This document shows, in pieces, positions 22,071-33,262 of a stretch of DNA of 64,000 nt. A program made the position numbers and the translations under genes. The notes under the pieces are model-generated. The model was given only the letters and a program-made list of their open reading frames with translations, searched no databases and was not told the origin of the DNA. The first letter of the stretch is position 1; each line of letters opens with the position of its first letter. Origin of the DNA: Marthasterias glacialis (Eukaryota; Echinodermata; Asteroidea; Forcipulatida; Asteriidae); assembly GCA_911728455.2 (NCBI GenBank), contig OU452227.1:13780110-13844109 (forward strand), written 5' to 3'.

Positions 22071-22935
22071 GTCCTTTGTCCTTTGTCCTTTGTCCTTTGT
22101 CCTTTGTCCTTTGTCCTTTGTCCTTTGTCCTTTGTCCTTTGTCCTTTGTCCTTTGTCCTTTGTCCTTTGTCCTTTGTCCTTTGTCCTTTGTCCTTTGTCC
22201 TTTGTCCTTTGTCCTTTGTCCTTTGTCCTTTGTCCTTTGTCCTTTGTCCTTTGTCCTTTGTCCTTTGTCCTTTGTCCTTTGTCCTTTGTCCTTTGTCCTT
22301 TGTCCTTTGTCCTTTGTCCTTTGTCCTTTGTCCTTTGTCCTTTGTCCTTTGTCCTTTGTCCTTTGTCCTTTGTCCTTTGTCCTTTGTCCTTTGTCCTTTG
22401 TCCTTTGTCCTTTGTCCTTTGTCCTTTGTCCTTTGTCCTTTGTCCTTTGTCCTTTGTCCTTTGTCCTTTGTCCTTTGTCCTTTGTCCTTTGTCCTTTGTC
22501 CTTTGTCCTTTGTCCTTTGTCCTTTGTCCTTTGTCCTTTGTCCTTTGTCCTTTGTCCTTTGTCCTTTGTCCTTTGTCCTTTGTCCTTTGTCCTTTGTCCT
22601 TTGTCCTTTGTCCTTTGTCCTTTGTCCTTTGTCCTTTGTCCTTTGTCCTTTGTCCTTTGTCCTTTGTCCTTTGTCCTTTGTCCTTTGTCCTTTGTCCTTT
22701 GTCCTTTGTCCTTTGTCCTTTGTCCTTTGTCCTTTGTCCTTTGTCCTTTGTCCTTTGTCCTTTGTCCTTTGTCCTTTGTCCTTTGTCCTTTGTCCTTTGT
22801 CCTTTGTCCTTTGTCCTTTGTCCTTTGTCCTTTGTCCTTTGTCCTTTGTCCTTTGTCCTTTGTCCTTTGTCCTTTGTCCTTTGTCCTTTGTCCTTTGTCC
22901 TTTGTCCTTTGTCCTTTGTCCTTTGTCCTTTGTCC
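22071..22935 (+). repeat. Heptamer array (TCCTTTG)n, about 124 copies
   Basis: Exact tandem heptamers begin at the last base of the 23-bp array without a spacer. Three bases of overlap (ctg/tcc) are all that marks the junction. A short remnant with the same heptamer ('ttttgtcctttgtcc') lies at about 24095-24112, beyond the 9-bp array. Confidence 0.97.
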
Positions 22936-23280
22936 TTCGTCCTTCGTCCTTCGTCCTTCGTCCTTCGTCCTTCGTCCTTCGTCCTTCGTCCTTCGTCCTT
23001 CGTCCTTCGTCCTTCGTCCTTCGTCCTTCGTCCTTCGTCCTTCGTCCTTCGTCCTTCGTCCTTCGTCCTTCGTCCTTCGTCCTTCGTCCTTCGTCCTTCG
23101 TCCTTCGTCCTTCGTCCTTCGTCCTTCGTCCTTCGTCCTTCGTCCTTCGTCCTTCGTCCTTCGTCCTTCGTCCTTCGTCCTTCGTCCTTCGTCCTTCGTC
23201 CTTCGTCCTTCGTCCTTCGTCCTTCGTCCTTCGTCCTTCGTCCTTCGTCCTTCGTCCTTCGTCCTTCGTCCTTCGTCCTT
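22936..23280 (+). repeat. Heptamer array (TCCTTCG)n, about 49 copies
   Basis: The unit differs from the previous block by one T-to-C change that creates a CpG. The switch occurs at a single position (22938) with no intermingling of unit types. Confidence 0.97.
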
Positions 23281-23821
23281 CGCCCTTCGCCCTTCGCCCT
23301 TCGCCCTTCGCCCTTCGCCCTTCGCCCTTCGCCCTTCGCCCTTCGCCCTTCGCCCTTCGCCCTTCGCCCTTCGCCCTTCGCCCTTCGCCCTTCGCCCTTC
23401 GCCCTTCGCCCTTCGCCCTTCGCCCTTCGCCCTTCGCCCTTCGCCCTTCGCCCTTCGCCCTTCGCCCTTCGCCCTTCGCCCTTCGCCCTTCGCCCTTCGC
23501 CCTTCGCCCTTCGCCCTTCGCCCTTCGCCCTTCGCCCTTCGCCCTTCGCCCTTCGCCCTTCGCCCTTCGCCCTTCGCCCTTCGCCCTTCGCCCTTCGCCC
23601 TTCGCCCTTCGCCCTTCGCCCTTCGCCCTTCGCCCTTCGCCCTTCGCCCTTCGCCCTTCGCCCTTCGCCCTTCGCCCTTCGCCCTTCGCCCTTCGCCCTT
23701 CGCCCTTCGCCCTTCGCCCTTCGCCCTTCGCCCTTCGCCCTTCGCCCTTCGCCCTTCGCCCTTCGCCCTTCGCCCTTCGCCCTTCGCCCTTCGCCCTTCG
23801 CCCTTCGCCCTTCGCCCTTCG
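23281..23821 (+). repeat. Heptamer array (CCCTTCG)n, about 77 copies
   Basis: A second T-to-C change (first seen at 23283) gives CCC tracts every seven bases. The minus strand reads GGG-CGAA repeated, i.e. runs of three G separated by four bases, which satisfies the usual G-quadruplex pattern continuously for about 540 bp. Confidence 0.97.
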
Positions 23822-23847
23822 ATAGAATTCTACAATACAATGGATAG

Positions 23848-24082
23848 CAAACAATGGAAACAATGGAAACAATGGAAACAATGGAAACAATGGAAACAAT
23901 GGAAACAATGGAAACAATGGAAACAATGGAAACAATGGAAACAATGGAAACAATGGAAACAATGGAAACAATGGAAACAATGGAAACAATGGAAACAATG
24001 GAAACAATGGAAACAATGGAAACAATGGAAACAATGGAAACAATGGAAACAATGGCCACAAAGGCCACAAAGGACACACTGG
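23848..24082 (+). repeat. 9-bp array (AAACAATGG)n, 23 copies plus 3 variants
   Basis: Perfect nonamers run to 24055, followed by CCACAAAGG twice and ACACACTGG once. The unit is a multiple of three and open in several frames (for example repeated MET or KQW), so the associated reading frames are artefacts. Confidence 0.97.
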
Positions 24083-24580
24083 ACATATATACATACCTTT
24101 TGTCCTTTGTCCATGTTGTACAATACAAAGAAATTGTGTACAGATGCCTTGTTTTTGTTTTACATGCTTAACAAGCTATTATGTATTTATTTCACACTGC
24201 TTTCAATATACAATTCTTTTAATACCTTAAACACCATTAACTGAAGCATATTTATTTATTTGTAACTTTCATAAAGGTGTTGAGAAACTTAACTATTTAA
24301 ATGTAAATTATAACAACTAAAAAGGGAAAAATTTTGGCAATGGAAAATAAGCCTCAATAAAAGCAATGAATTACATAAACCATTACACACTCAGAGCAAA
24401 TTACACTTTAAAATGAGTTACTTTAACACATAAGACAACTTAATTAGGTACCATAATTACTCATTAAAACGAAAACCATTTAATGAATGTGAAAATAAAA
24501 ATTCGAATACGCTAAAGAAGCTTGTAGTGTTTGTACTCGTAATACGTTTACTTTTCTAACAAATAATAAACATCAATTGT
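24083..24580. other. AT-rich spacer, nothing recognised
   Basis: Apart from the heptamer remnant at about 24095-24112, this stretch holds no gene, splice-bounded frame or repeat that I can see. Confidence 0.4.
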
Positions 24581-24844
24581 TTTGTAATGAGCCACTGCAT
24601 TACAAATGAATGTGGGAATGTTTGATGCTTGTAATGAGGTACTTCATACACAAGCATGAAACTTTGTCATACTTTTATTGAAGTACTTCAATGAAAGTAT
24701 GATTTATTGCATACTTGTAATGAAGTACCTCATTACAAGCATGCAATATTTCACATAAGTACATGTACTTGTAAGGAAGTACCTCTTTACAAGTATATGT
24801 ATTTGGTCTACATACTTGTAATGAGGTACTTCATTACAAGTATG
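24581..24844. repeat. Cluster of six palindromes with shared core
   Basis: Palindromes lie at 24581-24606, 24625-24657, 24668-24701, 24709-24744, 24761-24800 and 24811-24844. Five share a GTAC centre. The consensus is CATACTTGTAATGA-RGTACY-TCATTACAAGTATG. Arm sequences differ between units, but paired changes keep most base pairs: CATACTTGTAATGA becomes CATACTTTTATTGA opposite TCAATGAAAGTATG. This suggests an inverted unit amplified in tandem, or hairpins maintained by selection or conversion. Confidence 0.85.
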
Positions 24845-25025
24845 ATTTCAAAATTCTGAATAAACTACGAATTTATTCGTAGTTACATAATTGTCTTCAT
24901 TTACTTTCTTATTCAAGTTTCTTTCTAAACCAAAAACAAAGTTGGTACTGGTCACCAATAACAGTTGTATATATCTTGGTATCCCACTACGTTGAATAAA
25001 ACTATTACCAACTTACACACCCACT

Positions 25026-25124
25026 TCATTGTTCATCGAGAAGATCCCTGCGCTGGAGTTCAAACTTGCTGCAGATGAATTCTTGAAGTTCAAATTGTAC
25101 ATCAATATCCATTGCAAGATTTGT
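25026..25124 (-). CDS. Possible 3' terminal exon of the minus-strand exon array
   Basis: On the minus strand an acceptor CGCTTTAG (25125-25126) is followed by a phase-0 frame of 32 codons. It includes MDIDVQFELQEFICSKFELQ and ends RRDLLDEQ with TGA at 25026. The acidic, helical-looking composition seems coding. It resembles the array cores downstream of their ATGGACCATGA block (ATGGATATTGATGTACAATT). A minus-strand AATAAA lies at about 24865. If the array is a gene, this is its likely last coding exon. Confidence 0.3.
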   Translation of the reverse strand, partial: TNLAMDIDVQFELQEFICSKFELQRRDLLDEQ

Positions 25125-27025
25125 CTAAAGCGAAGACATTAAAATAAATTGTTCAATGTTGTTCACATTCTCCGGAGAATCAAACCATTTTTTATCACTA
25201 GAGTCAATCTTGAAAAGTTTTTCTGATTGATGGTAACTACAAGTTACTGAGTTCACCTTATAATTCAAATTGTCCAATGTTCATCGGATCTTCTTGATAG
25301 TAAGTTGTTGGCTTTTACTAATATGTAATCCGAACGAATATCTTGCAAACAAAAAATTTCAATCACGATAAACTGACAAATCTTCTTCACACACACAAAA
25401 GTGTCTCCTGATGTCTGCACTTGCTGTCAAGTGCTTCTGATTATCTGGTTGATAAAATAAGCGACGCTCATCATGGACCTTGTTTGATGATTCTTGGCTC
25501 AACCAACCAACCTTTGATAAAAAAAAAGAAAGAAACAAAACTATAATTTCATTTCAAAGTCAAGGATTTTAAAGCAAGCTAGAGACCACACATGGCCACA
25601 TTTTGAACCGATCAATTTTGTTCTAATTAATCTTTGTGAAGGTTGAAGGGAACGTGTGAACTTTTTGAAGAACAGTATGATAATTTTCTACAAAATTTAT
25701 TCTTGCGCACAAAGTTTTATGCGCCCATTTACCATAGAAAAATACATAAATATATTTTAGTCTAGGTTCATAGATTGCAAACAGAACTTTTAATCTGTGA
25801 TTGTACCTTTGAAGAAACATACTGCCTTCAACAATCAGTTATTTCGAGCAATAACACACTTCAGTTCATGAGGATACTGCAGCAGAAAAACAGCAGTTAT
25901 CTGTAAAAAAAATAGTCAAGCATGCAACTTTATTGACAAATCAAAGGTTGCAAAAATCAACATCTATTTCCTCTCATATCTTTTGAAATTGATAATAAAT
26001 GTTTCAACACTTCAATAATTGACTTAGTCTAAGTTTAGCAAAGTATACAAAGTCGCAGAACCAAGAAGAAACCTTCAACTTCGGAAGAGATCTTACCTAG
26101 AACATCCACTGTTCATCTTCAGTGATTGACGTGTAGATGCAAGTACAAAGACACCACTCTCCTGATCCTCCTTCATGGTCCATGTTGATAGCAGAGTGTG
26201 TTACATCACAGCAAGTCTAGATGATATCCTATTATACAACATCAATCCAAATACCATATTTAAAAAAGCCAAATCTCTACTTAAAATCAGCAATTTTTTC
26301 AGCTCACGCTTTAAAAATAAATTGTTGATGAATTTAATCAAGTTTGTTCTAACTTTGTATAAATATCAAGGTTAAATAGTTGGCCATTAATTGGGAAACA
26401 CTTAAATGTTGAAATAACCCTTGTAAGGAAGATTACATAACCGAATCTACCTGTAGCACCTGACTTCAATCCATGGTTGAGATGTCATCCTGGTTCTCGC
26501 TCACGGGCAGTTAGTTCAGCAATTATCACCATCGTAGCAATTGGACAAAAAAAAAACACAAAGCAGAAAAACATCTTAGTCTAAGAACAGAAAATTAAGG
26601 AGAAGTTTGTAAAGGCACCACATCAATATCGCACAAGGTTTCCAGAGGCTTCGACAAGACCACTCCTTGTTTGGATATGTAATCCTTGTTTTGGATCTGC
26701 ATGCTATGTTCTTTTAAAGTTTGTTTAAGTTGTACTAGAAACATAAATTGAGGTACAGTAGTATTGCCGTGTTTTGTCCTTCAAACAAACTTTTTTAATA
26801 AAATTAAATTTTTAATATCCTTCTTGGAAATATCGAGATGCATTTTTAGGCAAACAAGAATTGCACAAGATCTACAATTAAGCCATCATGTCAAAATATT
26901 TTGATGAAATGGTCTCCTCATAATGAAATTATTGTACATGAATAAATAAATGCATATTTTTGGTTCTACACCTTGAGATATTTCTGAATGTACATAACTT
27001 TCCAGTTAGGCTAAAGAAATCTTAC

Positions 27026-27159
27026 AGTTGAATTCCACACTTCCAGTTGATATTGAGTACTTAGATGTCATTTCCTTTAACCAAGCCACACCCCAATTGA
27101 TGTCTTCATGGTCCATGTTGATGGAGAAGCGCTGCATCAGAGCGAGTTGTCTAGACACT
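27026..27159 (-). CDS. Open exon-like core of the array (134 nt)
   Basis: Acceptor TTTTCCAG, one leading base, then 44 open codons including LALMQRFSINMDHEDINWGV, then donor AACT/GTAAGA. It is one of the cores without a stop. Because its length is not a multiple of three, it cannot be spliced to its siblings without shifting frame, which weakens the coding case. Confidence 0.25.
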
Positions 27160-28665
27160 CTGGAAAAGTCAAATATAAGTGACAATTGGATAAACACCTG
27201 TAAAAAAAATATATATAAAGTCTACAAAGTTCAAATTTAATATTCTTTTTCCAAAGACAAATATTTCACGTATCTTCAAAAATTCCAACATTCAATAATG
27301 ATTACAGCAGTCTTAAATATACAATATATTCTTACATTTGAACACGAGGTAGTTTTTATATGGATTTGCAGACACCAATATGTTCATACAAAACTTTCAG
27401 GAAAAAAAGGTTAACTTTTACAGCTTCAACAAAGAATTTACCTTCCAACTGTTGATGAGCAGATGCAATTAACCATTTGTCATTCTCTTAACTCCTTGAC
27501 ACACCTCCACAGACGTTCTCACGAGGATGCTTAAGCAGAAACACAGCAGTTATCTGTAAGATTAGTTGTTAAACATGCAACTTTATTGACAAATTGAGGG
27601 GTCGCAAAAACTAACATCCATTTCTTCTGAACTATTGCAATTCATAGTAAATGTTTCAACACTTTAATAATTTACTAACACTTATTCTAAGTTTAGCAAT
27701 GTAGACAAACTTGCAGAATCAAGAAGAAACCTTCAACTTTGGAAGAGATCTTACCTAGAAATTCACTGTTCATCTTAGTGGTGAGTTGATGCAAGTACAA
27801 AGACGTCACTCTCCTGACCTTTCAACAAGACTCCATCAGCATCTTCAAGGTCCATGTTGACAGCAGACTGATATATCACAGCAAATCTAGTTGTTAGCCT
27901 ATCGTACAAGAACAATGAAAATACAGCATGCAAGATAACCAAATATTTATTTAACATCTACATTTTTTTCACAGCTCACAACTTACAGAAATCACTGATG
28001 AATTTATTTAAGTTTTTTCAATCTTTATAAATACCACGATCAAATTGTCGGCCTTCAGTTGGGAAACACTTGAACATTGAAGTAAACCTTGTGATAAAGA
28101 TTACATAAACAAAATCTACCTGTAGCACCTTACTTCAATCCACAGATGAGATGTCATCCTGGTCCTCGCTCACAGGCAGTTGGTTCAGCAATTATCAACA
28201 TTGTAGCGATCGAAAAAGAAAACAAAACAGAAAAACATCTCAGACTAAGAACAGACAATTAAGGAGAAGTTTGTGGAGGCACCACATCAATATCTCATAA
28301 GGTTTCCAGAAGGCTCTGAATAGAGCCAATGGTGTAACCACTCCTTGTTTGGATCTGTTTGCAATGAACTATGAAAGTTTCAAGTTGTACATAATTTGAG
28401 GTGGTGTAGTATTGCCATGTTTTTGTTTTAATCAAACCAACTTCATTTTTTAACATCCATTTGTTTCTTGGACATATCGTGATGCATTTTTGGGCAAACA
28501 TAAATTGCACTAGATCCAAATTTGAGCTATCATATTCACATAGTATAATATAGTGGTCTCCTCATAATAAATTCTTGTACATGGAATAATAAATAAATGC
28601 AGCAACTTTTTGGTTCTACACCTCAAAATATTTTTGAAACCACAAAACCATCGAGTTGAGCTTGC

Positions 28666-28798
28666 CTTTAAATTCCATACTTCATCATGGATGTCACCAT
28701 GGTCACTTTCTCTATTAAACCAAACCACACCTTCACTGATGTCTTCATGGTCCATGTTGATGAAGGGACAATGCATCAGAGTAATTTGCCTTGGCAAT
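28666..28798 (-). CDS. Open exon-like core of the array (133 nt)
   Basis: Acceptor ATGTCCAG, then one base and 44 open codons (LMHCPFINMDHEDISEGVVW...), ending TTAAAG/GCAAGC. The donor would be a GC variant. It shares more than 20 alignable residues with the core at 27026-27159, including INMDHEDI. Confidence 0.2.
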
Positions 28799-30036
28799 CT
28801 GGACATGATCAAGTCAAACATTACAATTCAACATTGGATAAAATCCTTGGTCAAAACAACATTCAAGTCTCCACGTTCAAATTAAATGTAGTTCTTTCTT
28901 ATCTCCAAACAAATTATTTCACTTATCTTCCAAAAAATGCCAACATCCAAGAAGATAGCACCATTAGGCAATTTTTTTGTTTGGGTTTTTAGACATAAAA
29001 ACTTTCACAACAAATTTACGAGAAACTTCACACAGAAGTTACCTTTCAATTCCTCCCTTCCAACTGTTGATGAGTAGATGCAATTAACTGATTTGTAGTT
29101 CTTCTAACTCCTTGACACATTCTCCATAGATGTTCATATGGTCCATGTTGAAATCAGCACAATTTTTCCTGGTGATTTATCGTGACAATCTACACACAAT
29201 CAAATCAAACATGAATTGATTGATTGATCAAACAACTAGATGGATTACAAACTGAAAGTAACCAAGTTGACTCCAGACTTTTCTTTCACAAATTCATTGC
29301 ATTTTAATATTTAGTTATCTGTACCCTCCAGGGTACAAATAAATGCAGGGCCAAGTATTAAACCACAAAAATGCCAGTGTAAAGGTAGATGACTACCATC
29401 ATCAGTCTCTGCATGAGGTACTTGGAACATCAGGTGATTTGAAAAATGATTTCTGACAAATGGTCTGGAATCTTCACTGTTATATGTTTTCTTTAAATTG
29501 AGAAGTGATATTCAAATCAATAAATTTTCTTAAAATCACAATCTTTGTGATGATTAGAAGAGCATGCAAGTATAAAGAATTCACTGTACGTACCCTTTGC
29601 CATGACTTCATTAATGTCTTTGTGGTTGACGGCAGAGCTTTACATCACAGCAATTCCTCACAATAACCTGAAATAAAATGCAAATACATTATCACTGTGA
29701 TTCAATTGTTCAAGGTACATGTATGTCAACAAAGGATCACATCACCAGAACAATCTGGCAATCTGGCTAAACTAAAATCATTTATTTAAACAAACAAGTG
29801 AATAACTACAAATGAGATAAAGAGCAGACATTTTTTTGAGCAGCGTTGTTTGCTATAAGCCAACTGTGCAAGAAAGCAACTTATCAATTGGACAATTTTG
29901 ATCATGTTCCACAGGCAGATGTAGTGAATGTAACAAGTGAAAGCTGACAAGTTTACGCTTTCAAATCATGTTAAAATATTGGCCGAAAAATGCAGGGACA
30001 TTTTTTTTGTTTGTTTTAGATGTTATTTTCTCTTAC

Positions 30037-30114
30037 CAAGTCACACCTCCATTGATGTCTTCATGGTCCATGTTGATGAAGGCACAATGCATCAGAGACA
30101 TTTGTCTCGGCAAT
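30037..30114 (-). CDS. Open exon-like core of the array (78 nt, symmetric)
   Basis: Acceptor ATGTCCAG, 78 open nt (one base, 25 codons, two bases), donor ACTTG/GTAAGAG. The product includes SLMHCAFINMDHEDINGGVT. This is the only full-match core whose length is a multiple of three. The donor arose inside the region that siblings keep as exon (their GGTTAA or GGTTTA is GGTAAG here). Confidence 0.25.
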
Positions 30115-30691
30115 CTGGACATTATCAAGTCATACATTACAATTCAACATGGGATAAAAACCTTGGTCAGAACAAATTTAGAAGTATCCAAAGTTCATAT
30201 AGTGAATGTAGTTTTTTCTTTAAAAAAATGTGAACAGCCATCAACGATAATGTCATCAGTCTGAAGCTAGTCAAAATATTCTTACATTGGAATATCAGGC
30301 AACTTCTTATATGGAACTTGAGACGTTACAACTTTCATACAAAATAATAATAATAAGAATAATACCTTCTGCAACTTCAAAAAACAAGTTACCTTTCAGT
30401 TTCATCCTTCCAACTGTTGTTGAGTAGATGCAACTTGATTTGTAATTCTTCTAACTCCTTGACACCCCTTCATACGTGTCAATCATGGTCCATGTTGAAA
30501 GCAGCAAAACACGTCCCAGTGATTCATCAGACAATCTATTCAATCAAGCCATACATGAAATGATTAACTACTAGTTGGAACATCAGTTGATTTAAACAAA
30601 TATTCTAAAGAATGTTCTTGGTTTTCAAGCTATTATAAAACCTCTCATTTGAAAAATAGTTTTAAAACCATTACATGTTCTAACATGTGGT

Positions 30692-31108
30692 GTGTCGTGG
30701 CCGAGTGGTTAAGAGCACCGGACTCAAGCTCTGGTGTTTCTGATCAGCAGAGTGTGGGTTCAAGTCCCGGTCGTGACACTTGTGTCCATAGGCAAGACAC
30801 TTAACAATTGTTGCTCTGTCCTTCGGATGGGACGAAAAGCCGTTGGTCCCGTGTGTTGTGTAATGCACGTAAAAGAACCCAGTACATTTATCGTAAAGAC
30901 AAGGGGTTTGCCCTGATGTTTCTGGCATGGTCTGGCAGCAATATGCCCCACCTCACCTTGTATCCTTTTCAAGGTCTTGTATTATGGTTGCTTCATCTCA
31001 TTAAATCATTTGTAACAATCTCCACCAGATTTGATAATTAGGCGCCAGGAGTGTCATTTATGACAGACGTGGCGCAATATAAATGTACACTTATTATTAT
31101 TATTATTA
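30692..31108 (+). mobile_element. tRNA-Leu-headed SINE, plus strand, about 415 bp
   Basis: The head keeps a nearly intact leucine-type tRNA: GTCGTGGCCGAGTGGTTAAG, anticodon-loop ACTCAAG (CAA), variable arm, and GGGTTCAAGTCCCGG B box. It has an unrelated body and an (ATT)n tail. The head is part of a SINE and not a free tRNA gene, because the sequence runs on into the SINE body after the acceptor stem. Confidence 0.85.
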
Positions 31109-33135
31109 CATAACAATCTTTATGATGAGTAGATGTACATGTAAGTGTAAAAGAATTCACTCTATGTACCTTTTGCCATGACTTCATTAACGTCTTTGTG
31201 GTTGACAGCAGAGCTTAACATCACAGCGATTCCTCACAATAATAATGAAATAAAATGCAGATGTAAATACATTATCACTGTGATTCAATTATTCATGGTC
31301 CATGTCAATAGAGGATCACAGCACCAGAGCAATCTGGCTGAACTAAATAAAATTCCTAATACAAACGAGTGAATAACTAAAAAAAAAAAAGGAGATTTTT
31401 TGCTAAACAGCATTGTTGGCCATGAGCCAACTGCACTAGAAAAAACTGTCAAGTGGACAATTTTATGCTGGACATGCATATAGAGTGATTGTAACAAGTG
31501 AAAGCTGACATGTTTTTGTTTTCAAAACATGTTAAAATATTGGCCTACATTTACAGAGACAAGTTTTTGTTTTTCAGCAGACAAGATTTGCACAAAGTAT
31601 TTGAGCAAAGTACTTGCGCGAAGTATTTGATGAGCCATTCAATCACACAAAATGTTTTCCCCATATATGTGCATAAATTCATCCTTCACAACAAATACTA
31701 AATAATATTTTTAGTTACATTTGAAATGATAACATTCTGTTCAAGTTTAATACGGAGTACAGAGGATCTCTCACCTTGACATTTCCTTGACCAACTTGTT
31801 GATGAGTAAATATCAAGATGTCCCTCACACAGCGACACACCACAACACGTGTTGTCATGGTTCATGTTGACAGCAGAAGACAAGCTCCTAAAATACGTAG
31901 GATTTAAGTCATCAATTACATTATTAGTTCAAGAATGGTAAAACACTTTTCATTGGACAAATACAGCTAAAACTTTTGCATGGTAAAATTTTGCACTTAT
32001 ATACCAGGGCATGGTTGTCTACAAAAATGAAAAAACCTGGAGTTGATTTGTATCCTTTGGTCTGGAAAGGACTTAGTGAATATACAGGTTGTTATATTTT
32101 ACAGATTGACAGATTCTCAACATACTGTCAAAAAGAAATCTAGAGATGAGGTTTTATAATAATGAAGTGTGCCTTTCTTGAAAATATGAATGTCAATAAA
32201 GATCAAATAACAACAATAACAAATTACAGGGCTACATTTAGATATGAGATATCAAGCCAAGTCAATAAACAAATCTTACCTTCAGGTTCAATTCTTTAAC
32301 TTGTAGCTGAGTGGATGTCATTCTCCTTACAGCATGACACACCTCCAATGACATCATTCTCCAAACCTACGTAATCTATGTAAAATACTTTCTAACAACA
32401 TAAAAAACTGTCCTGTATTAAAACATCTCAAAATACAAGTTAAAAGACTAATTTGTTCAGGCCTACCAACAGAAAAGCAGACTTCTGTGATATATGCAAT
32501 GCAATCAAATTTTATCAAATGGTTCATAATGTTTTGGTATTGATTTGATGCGCGTTGACAATGGGATTATTTCAATTGCAGCAATCAAAATAAGTAACAT
32601 GATGTCATCAAGTGCTATTTCCTCAACACTGGCAGTATTTCTGATGGAACTAATTCTCTGGAGGATTGGTAGAAACTTAACAGTGAGCTTTCAGATAGAA
32701 ACTAATCAATTATTTCTCTCTCAATAATTACCAATCCTGTGCTCTGTCTGTAAGTCTTTTCAACCATGGAAAATGTTATACCTCATTGTCTTTATGCCAT
32801 AACACACATGGATCCAAGTCCTTCAATGTGCCCATTTGGTAGTCAGCAATCTGTACACAAATGATTCCTCATGACATCACCTGTACACGAAGAAACATAA
32901 ATAACCGCATAAAAAAAAATCACAAAATTTACCCCACAATTTATGTACATCTCTGCTTTTCAAAAACTGGTTTGAGCCAATCAAATTTCTCAATCAAAAT
33001 CACAACATTCGCTCCAAGCTTTCCAAAACAGTCTAGCCAGTGAAATACCAAGGGAAGACAGTTTTCTTGTGCCATGTGTAGAATGGTCATCCATACAACT
33101 GCATCATTAAAAAAGCTGATCCAAAGAGATCTTAC

Positions 33136-33262
33136 CTTCAAATTGTATTCTTTAACTTTGACTAAATGTCATTCTCCTTGTACAGTAACACATCAACATC
33201 GACATCTTCATGGTCCATGTTGATTGCACTCAACTGCATCCAAGCGATTTGTACATGATAAC
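33136..33262 (-). pseudogene. Exon-like core with in-frame stop
   Basis: It has a strong acceptor (ATATTTTCAG) and a strong donor (TTTGAAG/GTAAGATC). The frame homologous to the other cores gives IAWMQLSAINMDHEDVDVDV and then stops after KENDI. All three frames contain stops. It could end the frame in some transcripts, but it more likely marks decay of the array. Confidence 0.35.

Noticed and set aside
22071..23821. Telomeric or interstitial telomere repeat
   Set aside because: The heptamer contains neither TTAGGG nor TTTAGGG on either strand.
18310..24082. CRISPR array
   Set aside because: Repeats are contiguous, with no unique spacers of constant size, and the DNA is clearly eukaryotic in character.
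19528..24244. Reading frames of 580-1528 codons on both strands
   Set aside because: They run only through 23-, 7- and 9-bp tandem repeats that lack stops in any phase, overlap each other on both strands, and have no domain, splice or promoter support.
30692..30780. Functional tRNA-Leu gene
   Set aside because: The cloverleaf-like head is continuous with a SINE body and (ATT)n tail, and the same body follows other decayed heads in the window.
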